64,000 nt of DNA from Pseudomonas oryzagri. Lineage in GTDB: Bacteria; Pseudomonadota; Gammaproteobacteria; Pseudomonadales; Pseudomonadaceae. The translations under genes and the position numbers were made by a program. The notes below the pieces were generated by a model, which saw only the letters and a list, made by a program, of their open reading frames with translations, did no database searches and was not told the DNA's origin. The DNA is taken from contig NZ_JAJHPU010000019.1 of NCBI RefSeq assembly GCF_020831405.1, positions 270,986 to 334,985 on the forward strand, written 5' to 3'. Positions 1 through 7,974 of the stretch are shown here, piece after piece. Every line of letters starts with the position of its first letter. The first letter of the stretch is position 1.

Positions 1-170
1 TAGAAAACTCACAGGGAGCTGGTCCGCCCTGGCAGCTCCGTCAGCCTGGGCCGGGCCGAATCGCGGTTTTCCTGTGCCAGTGCTGAAACAAACTGCGGCC
101 TCTTTCCGGCCGTAATCCGGCCCCGGCCCAGCACACGCAAGGCCTGAGGGCGCAGAGGCGGCATGTGAAA

Positions 171-194
171 TTTTGTTCACGTGACGTAACAAAA
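171..194. repeat. Inverted repeat, 7-bp arms
   Basis: The arms TTTTGTT (171-177) and AACAAAA (188-194) flank a 10-base centre containing CACGTG. It lies in an AT-richer dip of an otherwise GC-rich stretch. It could be an operator for a gene beyond the left edge. Function unknown. Confidence 0.35.
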
Positions 195-388
195 GGTTTC
201 ATAGGACCCCACCCCCGGACCCCGTGCAGGGCGCGGCAAAAGACCGTCCACCAGCTTGCAACTGCCCTGGAACGGGCCTTTCGCCGCGACATGGCGCACC
301 GCCGGCCTTGCCGGCAGGCTCGGCATCAGATTTGGAACCCGCTGCAAGGGCATTTGCCGCGCCACCCGGCCGGCGAAAGGGCACGGAA

Positions 389-418
389 AAGGCGATGGGG
401 ATCGCTCCCCATCGCCTT
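389..418 (-). terminator. Rho-independent terminator of exoprotein gene 1
   Basis: A perfect 13-bp stem (389-401 with 406-418) has a 4-base loop. On the minus strand it is followed by TTTTCC. It lies about 50 bases after the stop of the minus-strand gene at 469-2679. Confidence 0.8.
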
Positions 419-468
419 GGTCCTTGCGCCGGATCGACCGATCCGGACTTTCCCCTAAGGGTCTCCCG

Positions 469-2679
469 TCACGGGGTCGGCGCCGGGCACAGCGGACAGT
501 CGGCATTGTCGCTCGCCGTAGCGCTCGCGCCGCTGAAGGCGCCGGTGGCGCTCACGCTGGCGGTATCCGGGAAGCTCAGGTTGGTGAGCGGCCCGCCGAT
601 CTCGCTGGCCGAGGTCGGGAAGTAGAAGCCGTTGACCACCACCGGAGCGCCACCTGCCGGCAGGGCAAACGGAGTTGCCGTGTCGAAGGTGACCGCCGGA
701 TTGTCGGTGAGCGAGGTCACCGTCAGATCCTCCTCGCCGGTATTGCTCACGGTCACCGTGACCTTGGCCTTCACCACCAGCTTGCCGTTCTCCGGAACCA
801 GGACGACCTCGTCGCATTCCTTGGCGAGGTTGATGTCGCGGGTGAAGGTGTCGCTGCACGTGGCGCTGTCGGAATTCGACGCGGTATCCAGTACGGTCGA
901 ACCATCGCTGCCCAGCACGTTACCCGAGGCAGTCACCGTATCGCTGTGGTTCAGGGTCACGGTGACCTTGCCGTCGGCGTCCGGTGCCGAGACGCTCGGC
1001 GCCAGGTTGGCGTAGGCTACCGTCATGGTCTTGGTGAAGGGCTCCGCCGCGCCGACGGCCAGGGTGGTCGGGAAGGTCAGCGCGCCGAAGTCGCTGTCGG
1101 TCACGGTCACGTTGCTCAGCGGCACATCGCCGGTGTTCTCCACCGTACCGGAGATGGTCACTTCGGCCGTGTCGCCATTGAGGAAGGCCACGCTGCAATC
1201 CTTGACCACAGCCAGCCCCGCATTGACGTCGAAGCTGCACTCGGCCGTGTCGCTGGCGGAGACGATCGCCGCGGACGGCGTATCCACGTCATCCTCGTCC
1301 TGGAAGCCCAGCGCGGTGACCTCGTCGGTCAACGGTCCCGAGGGCAAGCCGGCGATGCTGTAGCTGCCCTCGTAGCGCACCGTCACCCCTGCACCTAGCG
1401 GGAAGTAGGCGCTGCCGTCGGACTGCTTGACCAGCCCGGTGACATCCGAATCGTCCGCGCAACCCTGGGCACCGGTATCGACACAGACCCTGTCGATGGT
1501 GGCGCCGCTCTGGTCGTCCTTGACGTAGCCAATGATGGTCGAGCCGCCGGTGTTGGTCACGGTGCCGTTGAAGCTCACCACGACGCCGTCGCCGTCGGAG
1601 TTGAGCTCAGCCGCGCAGTCCTTGGCCACGCTGATCCCGCAGACCGGGAAGGCATCCTGCACGAAGTCCTTCAGCTGGGCGGTCTGCGAGGAAGACGAGC
1701 GGGTTTCGGCCAGGAAGCTGGCGAAGCACGGCGTGCTGCCCAGCAGCCGGGTCACGTTGATGCCGCCCTCGAAGAAGCTCTCGTAGGGCAGGCCGGTACC
1801 CGATTTGGGCGTGTAGGGCCACGGCGGAGCGGCTTGCGCAGTCAGGTTGCTGATGGCGCAGGCCAGTTTGCCGCCGGCCAGGTCGCACTCGGCGTCGGCC
1901 ACCCGGATCAACAGATCCAGCGGGCTGGATACCCGGCTCGGCGGTTTGGTCGACTCGTCCGGGTCCCAGTTCTTGTCGCCGTCGACGTCGTTGGGGTCCC
2001 ACTCGTAGACCTTGATCACCGGCACGGCGCCGCTGGCCTGCGGATACTGGACGATCACGAACACATCGCCCGGCAGGAACACGTTGGGATCGCTGGAGTT
2101 GGGGTCGTCCCGCCTGGCCACGTGGTTGCCGCTGAAGTTGCCATTGGATTGCGGGGCCACGTCGTCCTGGAAGAACCAGAAGCCGGCGAAGGCATCGCCG
2201 TTGTTGGCCAGGCGGTCCAGGCCGAAGTAGACGATCATGTCGCCCGCCCGGTGCACCGGCGTCTGTCCGGCGGCGCAGGTCACCGCCGTGGTGCCGTTGA
2301 AGCAGACGTCGGTCGGGTTGTTGTAGGCCGCGGCGTAGGCGTTGGTGATGTCGTCCTTGTCCGGTACCGAGCCGTTGGTGTGTTTCCACTGGTTGACGTC
2401 GTTGACGTCCTTGGAGCCGCCCTGGGTGAAGATGCTGGCCGGTGCCGGGTCGGCGGTGACGCCGGTGAAGGTGATCAGGTTGGCCTTGGCGGCGGTGTTG
2501 GCGTACAGGCTGCCCCAGTCATCCCCGGCCGTGGCGCCTTCTGGAATGTTGCCATCCAGCTCGAACAGTCCCGGCGGGTTGCCGTCCACGGCATAGATCG
2601 GCACCGAGGTGGCCGTCGAGGCCGCGATCACGGCGCCGAGCAGACAGCTCGGCAACTTCTTGAACAATGGACTACGCAT
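469..2679 (-). CDS. Secreted DUF11-like repeat protein, copy 1
   Basis: The product is 736 aa with a Sec signal peptide (MRSPLFKKLPS, then a hydrophobic AVIAAST stretch, Ala-rich cleavage zone). The ATG at 2679 is chosen because GGGAG lies just upstream and the signal peptide begins there; an upstream in-frame ATG would only add a non-signal extension. Residues up to about 355 are shared with the downstream paralogue (3398-5260). The rest holds three cysteine-flanked Ig-like modules, each opening with a K-D/E-C motif and containing an N-T-G turn, as in DUF11-type surface proteins. The protein ends in a CPLCP-type dicysteine motif. It has its own promoter, leader and terminator. Likely extracellular or surface exposed, and possibly cargo of the adjacent T2SS (inference). 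Biochemical role unknown. Confidence 0.8.
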   Translation of the reverse strand: MRSPLFKKLPSCLLGAVIAASTATSVPIYAVDGNPPGLFELDGNIPEGATAGDDWGSLYANTAAKANLITFTGVTADPAPASIFTQGGSKDVNDVNQWKHTNGSVPDKDDITNAYAAAYNNPTDVCFNGTTAVTCAAGQTPVHRAGDMIVYFGLDRLANNGDAFAGFWFFQDDVAPQSNGNFSGNHVARRDDPNSSDPNVFLPGDVFVIVQYPQASGAVPVIKVYEWDPNDVDGDKNWDPDESTKPPSRVSSPLDLLIRVADAECDLAGGKLACAISNLTAQAAPPWPYTPKSGTGLPYESFFEGGINVTRLLGSTPCFASFLAETRSSSSQTAQLKDFVQDAFPVCGISVAKDCAAELNSDGDGVVVSFNGTVTNTGGSTIIGYVKDDQSGATIDRVCVDTGAQGCADDSDVTGLVKQSDGSAYFPLGAGVTVRYEGSYSIAGLPSGPLTDEVTALGFQDEDDVDTPSAAIVSASDTAECSFDVNAGLAVVKDCSVAFLNGDTAEVTISGTVENTGDVPLSNVTVTDSDFGALTFPTTLAVGAAEPFTKTMTVAYANLAPSVSAPDADGKVTVTLNHSDTVTASGNVLGSDGSTVLDTASNSDSATCSDTFTRDINLAKECDEVVLVPENGKLVVKAKVTVTVSNTGEEDLTVTSLTDNPAVTFDTATPFALPAGGAPVVVNGFYFPTSASEIGGPLTNLSFPDTASVSATGAFSGASATASDNADCPLCPAPTP

Positions 2680-2887
2680 ATCACTGCTCCCGCACCGGGC
2701 CCCTATTCCTGCGGAGTACCGGTGCACTCAGCCACCCGCTCTTCTTGAGCGGTGACTCCGCCGGCCTCGGCATCGCCCGAGGCCAGGGGACGGCTGTGGA
2801 TCTGTGCGGTTATGGCGGGTCGCGACCTTGTTGCAGCTCTCACGCTCGGTCTGGCCCATTTTTCCGGAGGACAGCGTTCTCTCCTCG
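2680..2887 (-). ncRNA. Structured 5' leader of exoprotein gene 1
   Basis: The untranslated leader of about 208 nt contains an outer helix (2711-2717 with 2755-2761). Inside it is a hairpin with stem 2736-2741/2747-2752 and a five-base loop. A separate 8-bp hairpin lies at 2763-2784. The second copy of this leader keeps all three helices. One stem pair changes from C-G to T-A, and one pair in the other hairpin becomes a G-U wobble. It does not match any riboswitch class I can recall. Whether it acts in translation, stability or ligand sensing is unknown. Confidence 0.5.
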
Positions 2888-2897
2888 GCAGCACCCC

Positions 2898-2914
2898 ATC
2901 AAGGATTGTGCCAA
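2898..2914 (-). promoter_or_regulatory. Sigma54-type promoter of exoprotein gene 1
   Basis: On the minus strand, TTGGCACAATCCTTGAT carries the -24 TGGCAC and a -12 TTGA-type element at correct spacing; the usual -12 GC is GA. The copy at 5478-5494 keeps both elements but has a different spacer. The transcript would start near 2887. Confidence 0.55.
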
Positions 2915-2994
2915 TTTACTAAGTAATTGTTTTTAAAGAGTTTTTATTTTTATAAGCCGCGAACGAGCGTTCACGGCAGAAGCAGCCGGACGCC

Positions 2995-3018
2995 GCCTGT
3001 TCAGTCGGTGAAACAGGC
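2995..3018. promoter_or_regulatory. Candidate enhancer dyad A, gene 1
   Basis: GCCTGTT and AACAGGC are separated by 10 bases, about 90 bp upstream of the sigma54-type promoter. The core CTGTTCAG...AACAG recurs at 3094-3117 and in both sites of the paralogue. The position fits a bacterial enhancer-binding-protein site; the protein is not identified. Confidence 0.5.
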
Positions 3019-3093
3019 GAAAAGCCTGATAAACGCCTGCCTGCCTTGGCCTCCAGCATTTCCGCGGGCTCTGGCAAACAAAGAGCATTGGCG

Positions 3094-3117
3094 CACTGTT
3101 CAGCCGGGTTAACAGTG
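3094..3117. promoter_or_regulatory. Candidate enhancer dyad B, gene 1
   Basis: CACTGTT and AACAGTG are separated by 10 bases, centred 99 bp from dyad A. The equivalent in the paralogue (5662-5685) has GCTGTT/AACAGC, so symmetry is kept although an arm base has changed. Confidence 0.5.
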
Positions 3118-3323
3118 TCCCAGCAAAGTGATACAGGCACTGAAACTTGAGTTCGCCCCGCCTCAGCAGAGGATGAAAGATGGGGTGAAGCTCGCTTGCG
3201 GATCGACAGCTCCCGCCGGCAGGACGGGCTTGCCAGGGAGGGAGTGCGAATAGGGGGGCAAGGAGCAAACCCGTTGACTGGCAACAGGGTAGAAACAGTG
3301 GCTCGTCCTGGGGGCATCGAGAA

Positions 3324-3350
3324 AATGGGCGCTGCATGGCAGCGCCCATT
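3324..3350 (-). terminator. Rho-independent terminator of exoprotein gene 2
   Basis: A 12-bp stem (3324-3335 with 3339-3350) and 3-base loop are followed on the minus strand by TTTTC. It lies about 50 bases after the stop of the gene at 3398-5260. Confidence 0.8.
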
Positions 3351-3397
3351 CACTCAAGCGGGCGGCCCGTTCCCGGCGGGCCGCCGTTACTCCGTGG

Positions 3398-5260
3398 TCA
3401 GTTGGTATGCGGCGGGCAGAGCACGCAGTTGGCAGTGGCCTCCTCCTTGGGCACCGCGGTGCCGCTGAGGGCTCCCGTAGCCTGGGCACTGGCGGTGTTG
3501 GAGAAGGAGGCGGTGCTCGGATCGTTCGGGTCACCAGTGATGGTGTCCGGGTAGTAGGCCTGCTCGAATACCACGACTTCCCCGAACGCCATGCTGCCGG
3601 TACACCTGGCCACCGCGCTGCTGGTGGCGGCCGTGCAGGTCAGGTTGGTCCCGCCGGACACCTTGGTCAGGCTCTGCACCTGCGAGTCCTCGATGATCAC
3701 ATTGCTCAGTGCCTCCTGGCCGTCGTTGGTGACCGTGATCTTGTTGTCCACCGCGACCACCACCTTGCCGTCTACCACCTCCAGCCGTACGCCGGCGCCT
3801 TCCGGATCGCAGACCTTGGTGATGCTCAGGTCAGGATGGACATCCAGCAGACAGGTCGCATCATCCGTGGCGGTCCCCAGCACCGCGGTCTTGTTGCTGT
3901 TGGCGTAGAAGGTCAGGGTCACCGTATCGCTGAACGAGGTCTGCGTGACCGGGGTCGCCACCGGATAGTTGCCCTCGTAGAACACCGTCTGTCCCGCGGC
4001 CAGGGTAAAGCTGGCAGTGCTGCCCAGCAGGAGATCCGCCGGGGCGGCATCGGTGCCGTCGCACTTGCCGCTGACGCCGGTGGTATCGAAGCACACCGCG
4101 GTGAAGTCGGCGCCGGTCTGGTTGTCCGCCAGTTCGACGTAGATCGACTGACCACCGGTATTGGTGGCGGTGCCGGTGAAGTTCACCTGGGCCGAGTCAC
4201 CACCCGCGCTGATTTCCGCAGAGCAATTCTTGACGACACTGGCGCCGCAGACCGGGAAGGCATCCTGCACGAAGTCCTTCAGCTGGGCGGTCTGCGAGGA
4301 AGACGAGCGGGTTTCGGCCAGGAAGCTGGCGAAGCACGGCGTGCTGCCCAGCAGCCGGGTCACGTTGATGCCGCCCTCGAAGAAGCTCTCGAAGGGCAGG
4401 CCGGTACCCGATTTGGGCGTGTAGGGCCACGGCGGAGCGGCTTGCGGCTCCAGGTTGCTGATGGCGCAGGCCACCTTGCCGCCGGCCAGGTCGCACTCGG
4501 CGTCGGCCACCCTGACCAGCAGGTCCAGCGGGCTGGATACCCGGCTCGGCGGTTTGGTCGATTCGTCCGGGTCCCAGTTCTTGTCGCCGTCGACGTCGTT
4601 GGGGTCCCACTCGTAGACCTTGATCACCGGCACCGCACCGGACGCCTGCGGGTACTCGACGATCACGAACACGTCGCCCGGGGTGGTGGCGGTCTTGGCC
4701 ACGTGCAGGCCGCTGAAGGTGCCACCGGCCACGGGGGCCACGTCGTCCTGGAAGAACCAGAAGCCGGCGAAGGCATCGCCGTTGTTGGCCAGGCGGTCCA
4801 GGCCGAAGTAGACGATCATGTCGCCCGCCCGGTGCACCGGGGTCTGTCCGGCGGCGCAGGTCACCGCCGTGGTGCCGTTGAAGCAGACGTCGGTCGGGTT
4901 GTTGTAGGCCGCGGCGTAGGCGTTGGTGATGTCGTCCTTGTCCGGTACCGAGCCGTTGGTGTGTTTCCACTGGTTTACGTCGTTGACGTCCTTGGAGCCG
5001 CCCTGGGTGAAGATGCTGGCCGGTGCCGGGTCGGCGGTGATGCCGGTGAAGGTGATCAGGTTGGCCTTGGCGGCGGTGTTGGCGTACAGGCTGCCCCAGT
5101 CATCCCCTGCCGTGGTGCCTTCTGGAATGTTGCCATCCAGCTCGAACAGTCCCGGCGGGTTGCCATCCACGGCATGCACCGGTACTGACATGGCCGTCGA
5201 GGCCGCGATCACGGCGCCGAGCAGACAGCTCGGCAGTTTCTTGAACAATGGACTACGCAT
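3398..5260 (-). CDS. Secreted DUF11-like repeat protein, copy 2
   Basis: The product is 620 aa and a tandem paralogue of 469-2679. It has the same signal peptide, the same GGGAG-ATG start context and a nearly identical N-terminal domain of about 355 residues. It is nine residues shorter near residue 190, where the two copies differ completely over a short loop. The C-terminal part is diverged and carries two Ig-like, cysteine-flanked modules rather than three. The end again carries a C-V-L-C-P motif. Predicted exported; T2SS cargo is a positional inference, because the T2SS operon ends about 500 bp upstream on the same strand. Molecular function unknown. Confidence 0.8.
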   Translation of the reverse strand: MRSPLFKKLPSCLLGAVIAASTAMSVPVHAVDGNPPGLFELDGNIPEGTTAGDDWGSLYANTAAKANLITFTGITADPAPASIFTQGGSKDVNDVNQWKHTNGSVPDKDDITNAYAAAYNNPTDVCFNGTTAVTCAAGQTPVHRAGDMIVYFGLDRLANNGDAFAGFWFFQDDVAPVAGGTFSGLHVAKTATTPGDVFVIVEYPQASGAVPVIKVYEWDPNDVDGDKNWDPDESTKPPSRVSSPLDLLVRVADAECDLAGGKVACAISNLEPQAAPPWPYTPKSGTGLPFESFFEGGINVTRLLGSTPCFASFLAETRSSSSQTAQLKDFVQDAFPVCGASVVKNCSAEISAGGDSAQVNFTGTATNTGGQSIYVELADNQTGADFTAVCFDTTGVSGKCDGTDAAPADLLLGSTASFTLAAGQTVFYEGNYPVATPVTQTSFSDTVTLTFYANSNKTAVLGTATDDATCLLDVHPDLSITKVCDPEGAGVRLEVVDGKVVVAVDNKITVTNDGQEALSNVIIEDSQVQSLTKVSGGTNLTCTAATSSAVARCTGSMAFGEVVVFEQAYYPDTITGDPNDPSTASFSNTASAQATGALSGTAVPKEEATANCVLCPPHTN

Positions 5261-5467
5261 ATCACTGCTCCCGCACCGGGTCCCGATTCCCGCGGAGTAC
5301 CGGTGCACTCAGCCACCCGTTCTTCTTGAACGGTGACTCCGCCGGCCTCGGAATCCCCAAGGCCAGGGGACGGCTGTGGATCTGTGCGGTTATGGCGGGT
5401 CGCGACCTTCTTGCAGCTCTCACGCTCGGTCTGGCCCATTTTTCCGGAGGACAACGCTCTCTCCTCG
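5261..5467 (-). ncRNA. Structured 5' leader of exoprotein gene 2
   Basis: This is the homologue of the leader at 2680-2887. The outer helix is 5292-5298 with 5336-5342. The hairpin 5317-5322/5328-5333 reads CCGTTC/GAACGG where copy 1 has CCGCTC/GAGCGG, a compensatory change. The second hairpin is 5344-5364 and keeps pairing with one G-U. Confidence 0.5.
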
Positions 5468-5477
5468 GCCGCACTCA

Positions 5478-5494
5478 ATCAAGAGTTGTGCCAA
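5478..5494 (-). promoter_or_regulatory. Sigma54-type promoter of exoprotein gene 2
   Basis: On the minus strand, TTGGCACAACTCTTGAT has the same -24 and -12 elements as 2898-2914 and a changed spacer (ACTC against ATCC). It is preceded by an AT-rich tract, common upstream of such promoters. Confidence 0.55.
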
Positions 5495-5573
5495 TTTTTT
5501 AAGTATTTGTTTTTAAAAGGATTTATGTTCTAAAGCCGTCAATGACCGCTCATGGCGGGCGAAGTCGGGCGCC

Positions 5574-5597
5574 GCTTGTTCAGCGCACGAAACAGGT
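5574..5597. promoter_or_regulatory. Candidate enhancer dyad A, gene 2
   Basis: Imperfect dyad with core TTGTTCAG...AACAG, at the same position relative to the promoter as 2995-3018. The outer arm bases no longer pair fully. Confidence 0.4.
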
Positions 5598-5661
5598 GAA
5601 ACGCCTGCCAAGCCTGGCCTCCAGTATTTCCGGGGGCTCTGGCGAACAGGGGGCATGGGCG

Positions 5662-5685
5662 AGCTGTTCAGGCGCGTTAACAGCG
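5662..5685. promoter_or_regulatory. Candidate enhancer dyad B, gene 2
   Basis: GCTGTT and AACAGC are separated by 10 bases, about 180 bp upstream of the sigma54-type promoter. It corresponds to 3094-3117 with a symmetry-preserving change. Confidence 0.45.
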
Positions 5686-5759
5686 TCCGGGGAAAGTGAG
5701 GCAGGCGCCTGGCCTTGAGCCCGCCCCGCGCCTCGCCACCCACCCCGCGCCGCGCATGC

Positions 5760-7961
5760 TCAGAGCTGTCGCCCCCGATCCAGCCAGACATCCTGCGGCA
5801 GGGTCACGTCCTTGAGCTTGTTGCGGTATTCGCGGGTCACCTCGCGGGCCTCGTCGAGCTTGGTCACTGCGGTCGGGGTGAGCATCACCACCAGCTCGGT
5901 GCGGCTCTTCGACTTGCCCTGGCTGCCGAACAGCCAGCCGAGCACCGGGATATGGCGCAGGTAGGGCAGACCCTCGCTGGCGCGGCCCTCGTCCTCCTTG
6001 ATCAGACCGCCCAGCACCAGGGTTTCGCCGCTCTGGATGGCCACGTTGGTGGCGATGCGCCGCTGGTTGATGGTCGGCGAGTCGATGCCGGAAGTCTGGG
6101 TATCGCTGACGTCGTTCACCTCCTGGGTGATCTCCAGGGTGATCATGCCGCCGGCGTTGACCCGCGGCGTCACCTCCAGCAGCACGCCGGTGTCACGGTA
6201 CTGGATGGTGCTGGTGACCAGCGCGGAGGGGTCTTCCGGCTCGGCGACCACGCCGCTGGTGTTGGTGGTTTCCGAGGTGCGAATCGGCACCTGGTCACCG
6301 ACGCGAATGGACGCGGTGCGGTTGTCCAGCACCATCAGGGTGGGCGACGACACCACGTTGAGCTTGGAGTCGCGGGCCAGCAGATCGAGCAGAACCCGCG
6401 CCTCGCCGTCCTCGATGACGGTGTAGGAGCCGGTCGGCGTCAGGTCGGTGGGGCCGACCAAGGGCCGGCCCGCGCCCAGCACGGCGAGGCCCCGCATGCC
6501 GCCGATGGAGTTCTTGAAGAACCACTGCAGGCCGTAGCGCAGCTCGTCCTCCAGGGTCACCTCGACGATGGTGGCCTCCACCAGCACCTGCAGCGGCAGG
6601 ATGTCGATCTTCTGGATGGCCTTGAGCACCTTGTCGTAGTCGGTGGCGGTGGCCATGATCAGCAGGGCGTTGTTCTCCTCGTCGGCGATGATGCTGACCT
6701 CGCCGACCGCGAGGCTGGTGCCCTCGCCGCCGGGGCCGATCAGCACCGGCTCCGCGGGGGCCGGCTCGGCTGCCGGGGCCTCGCCCTCGGCCGGCGTCAG
6801 GGGGGGCGGCGCGTTGGTGTCCATGCTGCCGTTCCCGTTGCCGCTTTCCCCTTCCGTCTTCGGCTTGGCCTTGCCCTCGAACAGCTGGGTGAGCACCTCG
6901 GCCATGGTCTCGGCCTTGCCGTTCTGCACGTAGTACACGAACATGCTCGACCCCTGGCCGCCCTCGGCGCGGTCCAGACGCTCGATCCAGGCCTGGGCGT
7001 CGTCCAGGTACTTGCTCTGCGGGGTGATCACCAGCAGCGCATTGAGCCGCTCGATGGGCAGAAAGCGCATCATCCCCGCCAGCGGCCCGCCCGAAGCGTC
7101 GCCGAAGATGGTTTCCAGCTCCTTGAGCACCACCCCCGCCTCCACCGACTGCAGGCGGAACAGGCCGACCGACATGCCGCGCAACTGGTCGACGTCGAAC
7201 AGCTGCACAGTCTCGCGGATATTGTTCAGCTCCTCCTGGCTGCCGGCCACCATCAGCAGATTGCGGCGCTCGTCGACGGTCATCAGGCCCTTGCTCGGCT
7301 TGAGCGGCTCGAGAATCTTCATCAGCTCGGCGGCCGAGATGTAGCGCAGCGGCACGACCAGCAGCTGGTAGCCGCGCATCTGCTTGGTATCCAGGCGCGG
7401 CACCAGGCCCGCCGAGGGCGCCGCCTCGAGCGGCACGATCTCGTAGAAGTTCTGCGAACGGATCAGGGCGGCGCCATTGACCTCGAGCAGCGTCTCCAGG
7501 GTCGGCAGCAGCGCCTCGCGGGTCAGCGGCCGGCTGGTCTGCAGGCTGACGGTGCCGGTGACGTTCTGGTCCAGCACGTAGTTGAGGCCGAGGATCTCGC
7601 CCATGATCACCTTGACCACCTCGGCGATCTCGGTCTGCTGGAAGTTGAGGGTGATGTCGCCCTCCGCCTCCGCTGCCGCCGCCGAACCGCCGGCGAGGTT
7701 GACCGTGGCGCCGGTGCCCCGGTAGATCTCCGCCCTGGGGCCGCGCACCGGCGCTTCCACGGGCGAGGCGGTATCCCGGCGCAACGGCCCCTCATGCTCG
7801 ATGGCGACCCTGGGTGGGGCAGTCGTCCCGAGCGCCTCGCTCTTCTTGCCCCACGGGTTGTCCAGCACCGCGCGGTCGCCCCCGGGGATCGCGGCGCAGG
7901 CGGCCAGCACCAGGTACGCACCGAACAGCAGGGGCCCGCCGAAACGCCTGAGCATCATCAT
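5760..7961 (-). CDS. gspD: Type II secretion secretin GspD (lipoprotein, HxcQ-like)
   Basis: The product is 733 aa and forms the T2SS outer-membrane channel. The N-terminus has a lipobox (LVLAAC), so this is a liposecretin. That feature is known for HxcQ of Pseudomonas and suggests self-piloting without a separate pilotin. Periplasmic N domains cover about residues 110-430. An acidic, Pro/Gly-rich linker lies around 375-410. The secretin core follows, with the typical V-P-I-R-T-S, L-V-L-G-G-L and P-V-L-G-W-L-F motifs. There are three consecutive ATGs; 7961 is taken because AAGGAG lies just upstream. It is the last gene of the operon. Confidence 0.93.
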   Translation of the reverse strand: MMMLRRFGGPLLFGAYLVLAACAAIPGGDRAVLDNPWGKKSEALGTTAPPRVAIEHEGPLRRDTASPVEAPVRGPRAEIYRGTGATVNLAGGSAAAAEAEGDITLNFQQTEIAEVVKVIMGEILGLNYVLDQNVTGTVSLQTSRPLTREALLPTLETLLEVNGAALIRSQNFYEIVPLEAAPSAGLVPRLDTKQMRGYQLLVVPLRYISAAELMKILEPLKPSKGLMTVDERRNLLMVAGSQEELNNIRETVQLFDVDQLRGMSVGLFRLQSVEAGVVLKELETIFGDASGGPLAGMMRFLPIERLNALLVITPQSKYLDDAQAWIERLDRAEGGQGSSMFVYYVQNGKAETMAEVLTQLFEGKAKPKTEGESGNGNGSMDTNAPPPLTPAEGEAPAAEPAPAEPVLIGPGGEGTSLAVGEVSIIADEENNALLIMATATDYDKVLKAIQKIDILPLQVLVEATIVEVTLEDELRYGLQWFFKNSIGGMRGLAVLGAGRPLVGPTDLTPTGSYTVIEDGEARVLLDLLARDSKLNVVSSPTLMVLDNRTASIRVGDQVPIRTSETTNTSGVVAEPEDPSALVTSTIQYRDTGVLLEVTPRVNAGGMITLEITQEVNDVSDTQTSGIDSPTINQRRIATNVAIQSGETLVLGGLIKEDEGRASEGLPYLRHIPVLGWLFGSQGKSKSRTELVVMLTPTAVTKLDEAREVTREYRNKLKDVTLPQDVWLDRGRQL

Positions 7962-7974
7962 GTGCCTTCTCCTT

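Larger units (their letters stand above)
1..468. other. Left-edge non-coding stretch
   Basis: No gene is supported in the first 468 bases. The open frames here are short, overlap on both strands and have no recognisable protein features or convincing ribosome binding site. The only structured items are the dyad at 171-194 and the terminator hairpin at 389-418 that ends the first exoprotein gene. Confidence 0.5.
1640..3117 (-). repeat. Duplicated exoprotein segment, copy 1
   Basis: The first two thirds of the exoprotein gene plus about 440 bp of upstream DNA are closely matched by 4248-5685, shifted about 2.6 kb. Similarity stops abruptly where the C-terminal repeat modules begin. The upstream end fades around 3120. 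Boundaries are approximate, judged by eye. Confidence 0.7.
4248..5685 (-). repeat. Duplicated exoprotein segment, copy 2
   Basis: This is the partner of 1640-3117. It contains the signal peptide, the conserved N-terminal domain, the leader, the sigma54-type promoter and both dyads. The 3' third of the gene lies outside the duplication or has diverged. Boundaries are approximate. Confidence 0.7.

Noticed and set aside
256..1398. Long plus-strand open frame opposite the first exoprotein gene
   Set aside because: Antisense shadow of a high-GC gene; composition is Arg/Gly/His-rich with no family features or ribosome site.
2680..2887. Cyclic-di-GMP riboswitch
   Set aside because: A CGCACAG string is present but the conserved core and tetraloop/receptor features of that class are not.
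3407..5188. 593-codon plus-strand frame opposite exoprotein gene 2
   Set aside because: Mirror of the coding strand; its low-complexity Gly/Arg/Val content follows from the minus-strand gene.
5700..5760. Terminator after gspD
   Set aside because: No clear stem with T-tract was found between the gspD stop and the duplicated upstream region.
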